Positions 37,840 to 46,474 of a DNA stretch of 64,000 nucleotides are shown here, in pieces. Made by a program: the position numbers and the translations under genes. Position 1 is the stretch's first letter; each line of letters starts with the position of its first letter. The stretch lies in NCBI RefSeq assembly GCF_014635845.1, contig NZ_BMDP01000001.1:930001-994000 (forward strand), written 5' to 3'. The DNA is from Oxalicibacterium solurbis. GTDB taxonomy: Bacteria > Pseudomonadota > Gammaproteobacteria > Burkholderiales > Burkholderiaceae_D. The notes beneath the pieces are model-generated. The model was not told where the DNA came from. It made no database searches and saw only the letters and a program-made list of their open reading frames with translations.

Positions 37840-38667
37840 ATGCCGCACCGGAACATTGCCAACGTCGATATCGAATTGCGCCTGCTGATGGAGGCGATCT
37901 ATCTGAAGTACAGCTACGATTTCCGCGACTATGCCGGCACGTCGCAGAAGCGGCGCGTGCTGCATGCATTGCGCCAGTTGAACTGCCCGACGATTTCCGC
38001 GCTGCAGGAAAAAATACTGCACGATCCCGGCATCTTCATGCAATTGCTGCAATACCTGACAATTCCGGTCAGCCAGATGTTTCGCGATCCGGAATACTTC
38101 CTGGCATTGCGGCGCGAAGTCGTTCCCTTCCTGAAGACCTATCCGTCGCTGAAGATCTGGATTGCCGGCTGCAGCACCGGCGAGGAAGTCTATTCGATGG
38201 CGATCCTGCTGAAGGAGGAAGACCTGCTGGACCGTACCATCCTCTATGCCACCGACATCAATCCCGAATCGCTGGACAAGGCGCGCAAGGGCGTATTCGC
38301 GCTCGAACACCTGAAAACCTACACTGCCAACTATCAGAAGGCGGGCGGCACGCGTGCATTTTCCGATTACTACACTGCCGCCTATGACGCTGCGCTGTTC
38401 GATCGCTCGCTGATCGAGAACATCACCTTCGCCGACCACAGTCTGGCGACCGACAGCGTGTTCGCCGAAACCCAACTGATCTCCTGCCGCAACGTACTGA
38501 TCTACTTCAACAAGACTCTGCAGGATCGTGCCTTCGGCTTGTTCCACGAATCGCTGTGCCATCGTGGGTTTCTCGGACTGGGCAGCAAGGAAAGCATCGA
38601 TTTCTCGGCCTATGCCGGCAGCTTCGAACCGCTCATCCGCAAGGAGCGGATATTCCGCAAACTCTGA
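37840..38667 (+). CDS. cheR: CheR-type protein-glutamate O-methyltransferase
   Basis: A protein of 275 residues with the N-terminal all-helical CheR domain (about 10-70) and the SAM-dependent catalytic domain (about 75-270). Motifs include the SAM site IWIAGCSTGEEVYSMAI, ATDINPESLDKARKG and SCRNVLIYFN. CheR methylates glutamates on chemoreceptor helices, but no receptor, CheA or CheW gene is nearby. Its start is one base after the hybrid kinase stop, pointing to a dedicated kinase-linked methyltransferase whose target might be a coiled-coil region of that kinase (inference). Confidence 0.93.
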   Translation: MPHRNIANVDIELRLLMEAIYLKYSYDFRDYAGTSQKRRVLHALRQLNCPTISALQEKILHDPGIFMQLLQYLTIPVSQMFRDPEYFLALRREVVPFLKTYPSLKIWIAGCSTGEEVYSMAILLKEEDLLDRTILYATDINPESLDKARKGVFALEHLKTYTANYQKAGGTRAFSDYYTAAYDAALFDRSLIENITFADHSLATDSVFAETQLISCRNVLIYFNKTLQDRAFGLFHESLCHRGFLGLGSKESIDFSAYAGSFEPLIRKERIFRKL

Positions 38668-38680
38668 ACGGCGAATCGAG

Positions 38681-39277
38681 ATGACTCCGCGCGATCCGGG
38701 CCATACCATCGAAGCGATCGTCATCGGCGGTTCTGCCGGCGGCATCGATGCGTTGCTGGAACTGCTGCCCGGCTTGCCGGCGGATTATCCCTTGCCCATC
38801 GTCGTCGTGCTGCACTTGCCGGACGAACGCGACAGCCTGCTGGCAAACATCTTTGCGCTGCGGCTGGACATGCCGGTACGCGAAGCGGCGGACAAGGAAG
38901 CGATCGCCGCCAGCACCGTCTACTTCGCAGGTTCAGGCTACCATCTGTCCATTGAGGCGGATCGCAGCTTTTCGTTGAGCTGCGAGCCGCCGCTGCGCTT
39001 CTCGCGACCGTCGATCGATATCCTGATGGAATCCGCAGCCGACGCCTACGGCACCAACCTGCTCGGCATCCTGTTGACCGGCGCCAATGATGACGGTGCC
39101 GCCGGACTGTGCCGAATACAGCAACGCGGCGGCATGACGATCGTGCAGGACCCATCCGAAGCGCAAGTGGCCACGATGCCGGCCGCCGCGCTCGATCTGT
39201 GCATACCGGACGGCATCCTGAAATTGCGTGACATTCGCACTCTGCTTTTGACACTGGACCACCGCCATGCCACCTGA
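38681..39277 (+). CDS. cheB: CheB-type protein-glutamate methylesterase without receiver domain
   Basis: A protein of 198 residues comprising only the catalytic domain. The serine nucleophile is S18 in GGSAGG, the histidine lies in VVLHLPDE about residue 47, and the aspartate is in GANDDGAAGL about residue 135. Classical CheB has an N-terminal receiver whose phosphorylation activates the enzyme; that is absent here, so control must come from elsewhere, for example the receivers of the adjacent kinases. The gene overlaps the next one by 11 bases. Confidence 0.9.
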   Translation: MTPRDPGHTIEAIVIGGSAGGIDALLELLPGLPADYPLPIVVVLHLPDERDSLLANIFALRLDMPVREAADKEAIAASTVYFAGSGYHLSIEADRSFSLSCEPPLRFSRPSIDILMESAADAYGTNLLGILLTGANDDGAAGLCRIQQRGGMTIVQDPSEAQVATMPAAALDLCIPDGILKLRDIRTLLLTLDHRHAT

Positions 39278-40478
39278 AGAACGCACCAAGCTGCTGATCG
39301 TCGACGATCTGCCGGAAAACCTGCGCGCGCTGCATGCACTGATCCGCCACGACGACCGGGAAATCCACGAAGCCCGTTCCGGCGAGGAAGCACTGACACT
39401 GATGCTCGAACATGAATTCGCGCTTGCCATTCTCGACGTGCAGATGCCCGGCATGGATGGCTTCGAACTGGCCGAACTGATGCGCGGCACGGAGAAGACC
39501 CGCCACATTCCGATCGTCTTCGTCAGCGCAGCCGGCCGCGAACTGAACTATGCCTTCAAGGGCTATGAAAGCGGTGCCGTCGATTTTCTGTACAAGCCGC
39601 TCGACTATTACGCCGTGCAAAGCAAGGTCAATGTTTTCGTCGATCTTTATCAGCAACGCAACGAGATTCGCCGCCAGGTCACCGCTCTGGAAAAAAGCCG
39701 GCAGGAACAGGAAATCCTGATGCGCGAACTGCACGTGACGCAGAAGCGTCTGCAGAATGCCGTGCACATGCGCGACGAATTCATGTCGGTAGTCGCGCAC
39801 GAATTACGCACACCGCTCAACACGCTGTTTCTCGAAACGCAGATGCGCAAGATGCAGCTGGAACGCGGCGACATCGCCACCTTCAATACGGAGCGCCTGG
39901 AAAAGATGGTCGCGCGCGACGGCCGCCAGATCCAGAGCATGATCCGGCTGATCGACGACATGCTCGACGTCTCGCGCATGCGCAGCGGCAAACTGTCGAT
40001 CCGACCGACGGAGACCGAACTGTCCGGCCTGCTGGCGCGTATCGTCGGCGATTTGACCGCGCAGGCCGCTTCCGCCGGCACCACGATTACGCTGAACGCC
40101 TACGAACATGTGCATGGCCTGTGGGACGAATTCCGCATCGAACAGGTGATCGTCAACCTGCTGACCAATGCGATCCGTTACGGCCAGAAGAAGCCGATCG
40201 AGATCAACCTCGTCAAGACAGCCAACAGCGCGCGCTTTTATGTGAAGGATCGGGGGCCAGGCATTTCGCCGGCAGATCAGGCGCGCATCTTCGAACCGTT
40301 CGAGCGCGGCGCCGGCAACAGCGTGTCGGCGGGGCTCGGGCTCGGGCTGTACATTTCACGCCAGCTGGTCGAAGCGCACAACGGCGCAATCGCAGTGCAA
40401 AGCAATCCGGACAACGGTACGGTCTTCACCGTCACGCTGCCGCTGTCGCCCGAGCATCATCAGGCACCCGAAGCGTGA
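39267..40478 (+). CDS. Receiver-histidine kinase (REC-HK) hybrid
   Basis: A protein of 403 residues: an N-terminal receiver with phospho-acceptor D57 (LAILDVQMPGMDG), a coiled-coil linker about 125-170, HisKA with H178 (VVAHELRTPLN), and HATPase with GPGISPADQARIFEPF and GLGLGLYIS. It has no membrane segment or sensor. It can receive phosphate from the upstream kinase and relay it onward. Coupling by an 11-base overlap with cheB supports one operon: kinase, cheR, cheB, REC-kinase. Confidence 0.93.
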   Translation: MPPEERTKLLIVDDLPENLRALHALIRHDDREIHEARSGEEALTLMLEHEFALAILDVQMPGMDGFELAELMRGTEKTRHIPIVFVSAAGRELNYAFKGYESGAVDFLYKPLDYYAVQSKVNVFVDLYQQRNEIRRQVTALEKSRQEQEILMRELHVTQKRLQNAVHMRDEFMSVVAHELRTPLNTLFLETQMRKMQLERGDIATFNTERLEKMVARDGRQIQSMIRLIDDMLDVSRMRSGKLSIRPTETELSGLLARIVGDLTAQAASAGTTITLNAYEHVHGLWDEFRIEQVIVNLLTNAIRYGQKKPIEINLVKTANSARFYVKDRGPGISPADQARIFEPFERGAGNSVSAGLGLGLYISRQLVEAHNGAIAVQSNPDNGTVFTVTLPLSPEHHQAPEA

Positions 40479-40503
40479 CGGCACACTGAAGCAGGGAAAC
40501 AGC

Positions 40504-40830
40504 ATGGCCATGAATCACACTTACGCGAACATCGAACCGGCACGCGAGACGATCGATGCGCTGCCGGACGCCACGGTCATCGAATTCGGCGCGCCGTGGT
40601 GCCCGCATTGCCTGCGCGCGCAACCGCTGCTGTCCGATGCGTTCGACGCGCACCCCGGCCTGCGGCACATCAAGATTGAAGACGGCCCGCGCCGGCGGCT
40701 GGGGCGCTCGTTCCGCATCAAGCTGTGGCCGACGCTAGTCTTCATGAAGGACGGCGTGGAAGTTTCCCGCCTGGTCCGCCCGGACAGCGCCAGCGATATC
40801 GCACATGCGATGTCGGCAATCGACGGTTGA
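40504..40830 (+). CDS. Thioredoxin-family protein with CPHC active site
   Basis: A protein of 108 residues of thioredoxin fold. The active site WCPHC replaces the usual WCGPC; the cis-proline region is LWPTLVFMKDG. No signal peptide is seen, so it should be cytoplasmic. CPHC is the DsbA dipeptide and usually makes the protein more oxidising. The gene lies 25 bases after the REC-kinase and may be read with it. The redox partner is unknown. Confidence 0.85.
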   Translation: MAMNHTYANIEPARETIDALPDATVIEFGAPWCPHCLRAQPLLSDAFDAHPGLRHIKIEDGPRRRLGRSFRIKLWPTLVFMKDGVEVSRLVRPDSASDIAHAMSAIDG

Positions 40831-40936
40831 CCTCAAGTCCTCGCGTCGATGGCGTCGTCCGATACGCTTTACCGATACGTTTTAAAATCGCACCTGCGCC
40901 GTCATCGACGGCATGCACTTCGGACAACATTTCCCC

Positions 40937-41773
40937 ATGACTGATTCTTCCCCTTCGTCTTCGCCGCTCGGCAAACCCACCGTCTATTGCGCGCAATACG
41001 ATCCGTCGCTGCTTTTTTCGATTCCGCGCCAGCAAAAACGCGACGAACTCGGCCTCGCCGGCACACTGCCCTTCTTCGGCATGGATATCTGGAACGCCTA
41101 CGAACTGTCGTGGCTGAACATGCGCGGCAAGCCGCAGGTGGCGATCGCGCGCTTCATGGTGCCGGCCGATTCGCCTAGCATCGTCGAATCCAAATCGCTG
41201 AAGCTCTACCTGAACTCGTTCAACCAGACCAAGCTCGGCGGCACCGAAGCATTGCTGGAACTGCTGCGCGCCGACCTGTCGAACGGTTTCGGCGCACCGG
41301 TGCAGATCACGCTGACGACGCCGGACGGCTTCGGCAAGGTGACGATGGGCGAACTGGACGGCATGCCGCTGGATCGCCTCGACATCGAAGTCGACAGCTA
41401 CCAGCCGGACGCCACCGTGCTGCGCGCCAACCACGAAGAAGCGCCGATCGAGGAAACGCTGGTGTCGCATCTGCTGAAATCGAACTGCCTGGTCACCGGC
41501 CAGCCCGACTGGGCCAGCGTGCAGATTCGTTACGTCGGCGCGCCGATCGACCACGAAGGCCTGCTGCGCTACCTGATCGGCTTTCGCGAGCACAACGAAT
41601 TCCACGAACAATGCGTCGAGCGCATCTTCATGGACGTGCTGCGCCAGTGCCGGCCGCAGAAACTGGCCGTCTATGCACGCTACACGCGCCGCGGCGGACT
41701 CGACATCAATCCCTGGCGCAGCAATTTCAGCACCGGCCAGCCGCCGTCGAACATTCGCAACGCACGGCAATGA
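40937..41773 (+). CDS. queF: NADPH-dependent 7-cyano-7-deazaguanine reductase
   Basis: A protein of 278 residues from the ATG at 40937, the long (two-domain) QueF form typical of Proteobacteria. It reduces preQ0 to preQ1 in queuosine synthesis. The catalytic cysteine is in [11 protein letters not shown] about residue 185, followed by the conserved E-H-N-E-F-H-E segment. The N-terminal half has SFNQTKLG. Upstream I see no preQ1 riboswitch. The 214-bp region after it contains the ptsN promoter candidate. Confidence 0.95.
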   Translation: MTDSSPSSSPLGKPTVYCAQYDPSLLFSIPRQQKRDELGLAGTLPFFGMDIWNAYELSWLNMRGKPQVAIARFMVPADSPSIVESKSLKLYLNSFNQTKLGGTEALLELLRADLSNGFGAPVQITLTTPDGFGKVTMGELDGMPLDRLDIEVDSYQPDATVLRANHEEAPIEETLVSHLLKSNCLVTGQPDWASVQIRYVGAPIDHEGLLRYLIGFREHNEFHEQCVERIFMDVLRQCRPQKLAVYARYTRRGGLDINPWRSNFSTGQPPSNIRNARQ

Positions 41774-41948
41774 ACGTTTGCATATTGATATTTGCGATAC
41801 CGGCCGCCGCAAGCATCCGGCATCGCAAACGTCAAGCCGCCACAGCAATCCGTGTGTGGTTTTTAACAAAACGCATCCAACGAACAACAATTCGCCCCGG
41901 CTTTCCGGTCATCCCGCCCGTTTCGGACCTGATCGGAAAAAATAAGCC

Positions 41949-41954
41949 TATAAT
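41949..41954 (+). promoter_or_regulatory. Candidate -10 box for ptsN
   Basis: TATAAT lies 34 bases before the ptsN ATG in an AT-richer stretch. No good TTGACA-like -35 is found at the right spacing. In many relatives ptsN is behind rpoN; here it follows queF, so a local promoter is needed. Confidence 0.4.
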
Positions 41955-41987
41955 TCCTCGCAGAGTCCTTTTTTGTGCATTGCATCA

Positions 41988-42461
41988 ATGAACCATCTAA
42001 GTCAGATTCTTCCCCCTGCCAATGTCGTGCTCGATCTCGACGTCTCCAGCAAAAAGCGTACATTCGAACAGGTCGGCCTGATTTTTGAGAACAACTGCGG
42101 CATCGCCCGCTCCGACGTTTCCGACAATCTGTTCGCCCGCGAGCGCCTCGGCTCCACCGGTCTCGGCCATGGCGTCGCGGTTCCGCACGGACGCATCAAG
42201 GGCCTGAAAGCGCCGCTGGCTGCCTTTGTGCGCCTGGCGCAGCCGATCCCGTTCGAATCGCCGGACAGCCAGCCGGTCAGCCTGCTGATTTTCCTGCTGA
42301 TTCCGGATCACGTCACGCAGCAGCACCTGGAAATTCTGTCCGAACTGGCAGAAATGTTTTCCGACGAAAGCTTCCGCACGATGCTGGCGACCGCCACCGA
42401 TGCATCCGCCGTGCATGCTCGCCTGATCACCTGGCAACCCAGTCTGCAAGGCGCAGACTGA
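41988..42461 (+). CDS. ptsN: PTS IIA-like nitrogen regulatory protein
   Basis: A protein of 157 residues. The phosphohistidine is in GLGHGVAVPHGRI about residue 70. PtsN (EIIANtr) is the output of the nitrogen phosphotransferase system; its phosphorylation state controls potassium channels, phosphate sensors and other targets. It lies directly upstream of hprK with 21 bases between. No HPr or EI gene is in the window. Confidence 0.95.
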   Translation: MNHLSQILPPANVVLDLDVSSKKRTFEQVGLIFENNCGIARSDVSDNLFARERLGSTGLGHGVAVPHGRIKGLKAPLAAFVRLAQPIPFESPDSQPVSLLIFLLIPDHVTQQHLEILSELAEMFSDESFRTMLATATDASAVHARLITWQPSLQGAD

Positions 42462-42482
42462 TTCCCGCGCCGCAAGGCGCAG

Positions 42483-43430
42483 ATGCCCATGCCTCTACCG
42501 ACCCCGCTCTCGATCCAGCAAATCTACGACGACAATCGCGAATCGCTGCAGCTTGGCTGGTTCGCAGGCTTTCCCGGCGGCGAGCGCCTGATCTCCGGCG
42601 ACGCCACCTCGGCCGCCGACCAGGTCGGCCACCTGAATCTGATCCATCCGGGCCGTATCCAGGTCTTCGGCCATCAGGAAACCGAATACTACGAACGGCT
42701 GTCGCCGGGCGCACGCGCCTATCACACGGCCGAACTGATCGCCGGCCAGCCGCCGGCCGTCATCATTGCGCAGGGCCTGGAAACGCCGGCCGACATCATG
42801 ACGATCTGCGACCAGAAGAACATTCCGCTGTTCTCCACGCCGCTGCCGGCAGCGCAGGTCATCGACTATCTGCGCGTCTACCTGTCGAAGAAGCTCGCGC
42901 AGCGCATCACGATGCACGGCGTCTTCATGGATGTGCTGGGCGTGGGCGTGCTGATCACCGGCGAATCGGGCCTCGGCAAGAGCGAACTCGGCCTTGAACT
43001 GATTTCGCGCAGTCACGGCCTGGTGGCAGATGACGCCGTCGAGTTCGCGCGCATCGCGCCGAACATGATCGAAGGCCGCTGCCCGCCGCTGCTGCAGAAC
43101 CTGCTGGAAGTGCGCGGCCTCGGCCTGCTCGACATCCGCACCATCTTCGGCGAGACCGCCGTGCGCCGCAAGATGCGGCTGAACCTGATCGCGCATCTGG
43201 TTCGCCGCAAGACGCTGGAAGAAAACTACGAGCGCCTGCCGGTGTCTTCGCAGTCGGAAGAAATTCTCGGTCTGACTATCCGCAAGGTCGTGATTCCGGT
43301 CGAAGCCGGCCGTAACATCGCGGTGCTGCTGGAAGCCGCCGTGCGCAATACCATTCTGCAGATGCGCGGCATCGATACGCTGAAGGATTTCATCGTGCGC
43401 CAGCAAAAGGCAATGGAAAGCGACGAGTAA
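42483..43430 (+). CDS. hprK: HPr kinase/phosphorylase
   Basis: A protein of 315 residues. The P-loop GESGLGKSE is about residues 159-167, and the HprK signatures LVADDAVEF and a second conserved loop ([15 protein letters not shown]) follow. It phosphorylates and dephosphorylates a serine of HPr. In Proteobacteria it sits with ptsN and a RapZ-type gene, as here. The N-terminal domain (about 1-130) is of the usual HprK type. Cytoplasmic. Confidence 0.95.
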   Translation: MPMPLPTPLSIQQIYDDNRESLQLGWFAGFPGGERLISGDATSAADQVGHLNLIHPGRIQVFGHQETEYYERLSPGARAYHTAELIAGQPPAVIIAQGLETPADIMTICDQKNIPLFSTPLPAAQVIDYLRVYLSKKLAQRITMHGVFMDVLGVGVLITGESGLGKSELGLELISRSHGLVADDAVEFARIAPNMIEGRCPPLLQNLLEVRGLGLLDIRTIFGETAVRRKMRLNLIAHLVRRKTLEENYERLPVSSQSEEILGLTIRKVVIPVEAGRNIAVLLEAAVRNTILQMRGIDTLKDFIVRQQKAMESDE

Positions 43431-43643
43431 TCAGGTGCACATCGCGGATGTACATTGGCTGCGCTGATCGGCGGCAATAATCAGCCGCCATAGTTAACGC
43501 AAGCCAGCGCCAAACAGCAGCCACCGGCGTCCATCCCAAGTCGGCCATCACCGACTTCAACCACGGTTTCCGGTTTCCATATTGCAGGCCGTCAGGCCAT
43601 TCATCGTCCGACGGCATTCCATGCTTGCGGTATCATGGCCGCC

Positions 43644-44507
43644 ATGCGCATCATTCTCATCACCGGTATCTCTGGCTCCGGCAAATCGGTCGGGCTGAAG
43701 GCGCTCGAAGATGCCGGCTACTTCTGCGTCGACAATCTCCCGCCGCCATTGCTGCGCGCGCTGGTCACCGCCCGTCAGGAAGAAGGCGGCGACATGCTTG
43801 CCGTATCGATGGATGCGCGCAGCGCGCGTTCGCTGATCGGCCTGCCTGCCGACCTCGAATGGCTGCGCAACCAGGGGCATGACGTCAAGGTTCTGTTCCT
43901 CACAGCAAAGACCGATTCGCTGATCGCGCGCTTTTCCGAAACGCGCCGCAGCCATCCGCTGTCGCATCGCAGCTACGTCAGCGACAACGCAACCGAACGC
44001 CGCACGCTGACCGAATGCATACGCGAAGAACGCGAAATGCTGGCCGGCATCGAGGAAATCAGCCACGTCGTCGATACTTCCGGCATGCGCGCCAACAAGC
44101 TGCGCGCCTGGATCAAGGCCTTTGCCGATACCGGCCATGCGCCATTGACGCTGCTGTTCGAATCGTTCGCCTTCAAGTTCGGCGTACCGCTGGATGCCGA
44201 TCTGGTGTTCGACGTGCGCACGCTGCCCAATCCGCATTACGACGAAGCATTGCGTCCGCTGACCGGCCGCGACGCACCGGTGCAGGAATTCCTCGCCGCA
44301 CAGCCGGACGCGGTCGAACTGCTGGCCGACATCCGCGGCTTCGTCGATAAATGGCTGCCCGCCTTCAAGAAGGACAATCGCGGTTACCTGACGGTGGCCA
44401 TCGGCTGCACCGGCGGCCAGCATCGCTCCGTCTATTTCGTCGAACGGCTGGCCGCGCATTTCCGGCCTACCGAACACGTGCTGCTGCGCCATCGCGAGCT
44501 TGATTGA
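43644..44507 (+). CDS. rapZ: RapZ/YvcJ-type nucleotide-binding protein
   Basis: A protein of 287 residues from the ATG at 43644; an ATG three codons upstream (43635) also fits. P-loop GISGSGKS about residues 8-15. The C-terminal domain has DVRTLPNPHY and the VAIGCTGGQHRSVYFVE signature, which in Escherichia coli RapZ forms the small-RNA/RNase E binding region controlling GlmS amounts; in other bacteria the protein hydrolyses GTP. About 210 bases separate it from hprK; an inverted repeat GGCGGC/GCCGCC (43470-43489) lies there. Confidence 0.94.
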   Translation: MRIILITGISGSGKSVGLKALEDAGYFCVDNLPPPLLRALVTARQEEGGDMLAVSMDARSARSLIGLPADLEWLRNQGHDVKVLFLTAKTDSLIARFSETRRSHPLSHRSYVSDNATERRTLTECIREEREMLAGIEEISHVVDTSGMRANKLRAWIKAFADTGHAPLTLLFESFAFKFGVPLDADLVFDVRTLPNPHYDEALRPLTGRDAPVQEFLAAQPDAVELLADIRGFVDKWLPAFKKDNRGYLTVAIGCTGGQHRSVYFVERLAAHFRPTEHVLLRHRELD

Positions 44508-44567
44508 GAAACCTTATCAAGCGAACCCGACTGCGCGAACTTGACAGCCGCCACACACTCCAATCAC

Positions 44568-44591
44568 ATGCCGGCCGCAAGCCGGCATTTT
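44568..44591 (+). terminator. Intrinsic terminator after rapZ
   Basis: ATGCCGGC (44568-44575) pairs with GCCGGCAT (44581-44588) around loop CGCAA and is followed by four T. Confidence 0.7.
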
Positions 44592-44646
44592 CGTCGAACG
44601 CAATGCGGCATGCCATCGCCGCACGTCGCCCAACTTTTCATCCGCC

Positions 44647-45300
44647 ATGCCTGACATCCCGACCTGGCTGCCGCTGTTTCCCCTGCACGCCGTGCTGTTT
44701 CCCGACGGGATTCTGCCGCTGAAGGTTTTCGAAACCCGCTACATCGACATGGTGCGCGATTGCATGCGACGCGAAATTCCCTTCGGTGCCGTGCTGATCC
44801 GCTCGGGCAAGGAAGTCGGCGTCGCCGCCGAACCGGAAGACGTCGGCTGCCTGGCGCACATCAAGGAATGGGATGCGGAACAACTGGGACTGCTGATGCT
44901 GCGCACGCAAGGCGGGCAGCGGTTTCGTATCATCGAAACGCGCGTGCACAAGGATCAGCATCTGGAAGCGCGCATCGAGCTGATCGCGCCCGATGCACCG
45001 TCGCCCGTCACGCAAAAGCACGAAGCCTGTGCCGCGACGCTTGGATTGGTCATCGCGGATCTGCGCAACGGCAGCCGCACAAAACCGGATGAAGAAACAA
45101 TGGATGAAGAAAGGGACGAGGATTTCGACGATCCCTTTCCGCCTGACCTGCGACTGGACGATGCCGGCTGGGTCGCCAACCGCTGGAGCGAAGTACTGCC
45201 GATTCCGTTGAAAGCACGACAGAAACTGCTGGAACTACCCGATCCGCAGAACAGGCTGGAAATCATCCATCAATATCTGCTGCAACACCGCATCATCTGA
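44647..45300 (+). CDS. Lon N-terminal (substrate-binding) domain protein
   Basis: A protein of 217 residues made only of the Lon-N/PUA-like fold: LPLFPLHAVLFPDGILPLKVFETRYIDM near the start and a helical C-terminal part with an acidic run (EETMDEERDEDFDD) about 150-165. The AAA and protease domains of Lon are absent. Such stand-alone proteins are widespread and of unknown function; they may bind partly unfolded proteins. It is convergent with mutY. Confidence 0.88.
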   Translation: MPDIPTWLPLFPLHAVLFPDGILPLKVFETRYIDMVRDCMRREIPFGAVLIRSGKEVGVAAEPEDVGCLAHIKEWDAEQLGLLMLRTQGGQRFRIIETRVHKDQHLEARIELIAPDAPSPVTQKHEACAATLGLVIADLRNGSRTKPDEETMDEERDEDFDDPFPPDLRLDDAGWVANRWSEVLPIPLKARQKLLELPDPQNRLEIIHQYLLQHRII

Positions 45301-45325
45301 ACGCATCATAGAGCAGCCGACATCC

Positions 45326-46474
45326 TCAAGACAGCAGATCGGGTTCGGCGGCGAACACTGCCAGCAACAGTTTCTTGACCGGCGCCGGCAATGGCGCATT
45401 TTGCACATCATCTACCGGCAGCCAGACGTGCTCGCCTTCCGCAACGACCAGCAGACGCTGCGCCAGATCGATACGCCAAGGGGAAACGTGCAGCTTGAAA
45501 TGCGTGAAGACGTGAGAGAACGGCGCCAGCTTCTGCATCTGTGCCGCCGTGCCGAAACGCGCAACTGCACGATCGGCATCGATTCCGTTTTCATCCGCCG
45601 GCACTTCCGGCAACGACAGCAATCCGCCCCAGATGCCGCTGTCCGGCCGCTGTTCCAGCAGCACGCGGTCTTGGTGGCAGATCACCAGCATCGCCGTTTC
45701 CTTCTCCGGCACTTTCTGCTTGGGCTTGCGCACCGGCAGTTCCGCCGTGCGTCCTGTCGCGAACGCCACGCAGCGATGCGCAAGCGGACAGCGCTGGCAG
45801 GCCGGGCTGCTGCGCGTGCAGAGCGTCGCGCCAAGGTCCATCAAACCCTGCGTGTAGGATTCGATATCCTGCTCCGGCAGGAGCACGGCCGCGCGTTGCC
45901 ATAGATCGTTTTCCACTGCCTTCTCGCCAGGGAAGCGATCGATGCCGAACACACGCGCGAACACGCGCTTGACGTTGCCGTCCAGGATGGCGGCACGCGC
46001 ACCGTATGAAAAGGCAGCGATCGCCGCCGCCGTCGAACGGCCGATGCCGGGCAACTGCTCCAGCAGCGCCGGATCGTGCGGAAACACGCCGCCATATTCG
46101 GCGACCACCGTCTGCGCGCACTTGTGCAGATTGCGCGCACGCGAGTAGTAGCCGAGCCCGCTCCAGAGTGCCATCACCTGCTCGGGCAGCGCGGCAGCCA
46201 GCGATTGCACCGTGGGGAAAGTTTCGAGAAAGCGCAGATAGTAGGGAATGACGGCCGACACCTGCGTCTGCTGCAGCATGATCTCGGACAGCCAGACGCG
46301 ATAGGCATCGCGCGTGTTCTGCCACGGCAACGCGTGACGACCGTGGCGTTTCTGCCAGTCGATCACATCGCGGGAAAATCCCGGATCTGCTTCGTGTGCA
46401 ACAACCTCTGAAGTCTTCCTGACCTGCTTGCGGAACGATGCAGCCGCACCTTCCCGCTCCACTACACGTTTCAT
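45326..46474 (-). CDS. mutY: Adenine DNA glycosylase
   Basis: A protein of 382 residues that removes adenine mispaired with 8-oxoguanine. The helix-hairpin-helix region LPGIGRSTAAAIAAF, catalytic aspartate LDGNVKRVFAR, glutamate in SEIMLQQTQV, and the 4Fe-4S cluster spacing C-X6-C-X2-C-X5-C (CTRSSPACQRCPLAHRC) are all present. The C-terminal third is the Nudix-like domain reading 8-oxoG. The start immediately follows the stop of the dynamin-like gene with no bases between. MutM, the partner glycosylase, lies two genes away, giving mutM and mutY around a GTPase. Confidence 0.95.
   Translation of the reverse strand: MKRVVEREGAAASFRKQVRKTSEVVAHEADPGFSRDVIDWQKRHGRHALPWQNTRDAYRVWLSEIMLQQTQVSAVIPYYLRFLETFPTVQSLAAALPEQVMALWSGLGYYSRARNLHKCAQTVVAEYGGVFPHDPALLEQLPGIGRSTAAAIAAFSYGARAAILDGNVKRVFARVFGIDRFPGEKAVENDLWQRAAVLLPEQDIESYTQGLMDLGATLCTRSSPACQRCPLAHRCVAFATGRTAELPVRKPKQKVPEKETAMLVICHQDRVLLEQRPDSGIWGGLLSLPEVPADENGIDADRAVARFGTAAQMQKLAPFSHVFTHFKLHVSPWRIDLAQRLLVVAEGEHVWLPVDDVQNAPLPAPVKKLLLAVFAAEPDLLS

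Noticed and set aside
35469-37862. Long minus-strand open frame (797 codons) opposite the hybrid kinase
   Set aside because: Covers the kinase and receivers, whose motifs are perfect on the plus strand; the antisense product is low-complexity.
40831-40936. preQ1 riboswitch upstream of queF
   Set aside because: Looked for a small H-type pseudoknot with an A-rich tail; nothing convincing, and such riboswitches are not typical for the long QueF in Proteobacteria.
43431-43643. Possible small gene between hprK and rapZ
   Set aside because: Open frames there are short, lack ribosome binding sites and have no conserved look; only a weak GGCGGC/GCCGCC inverted repeat is present.
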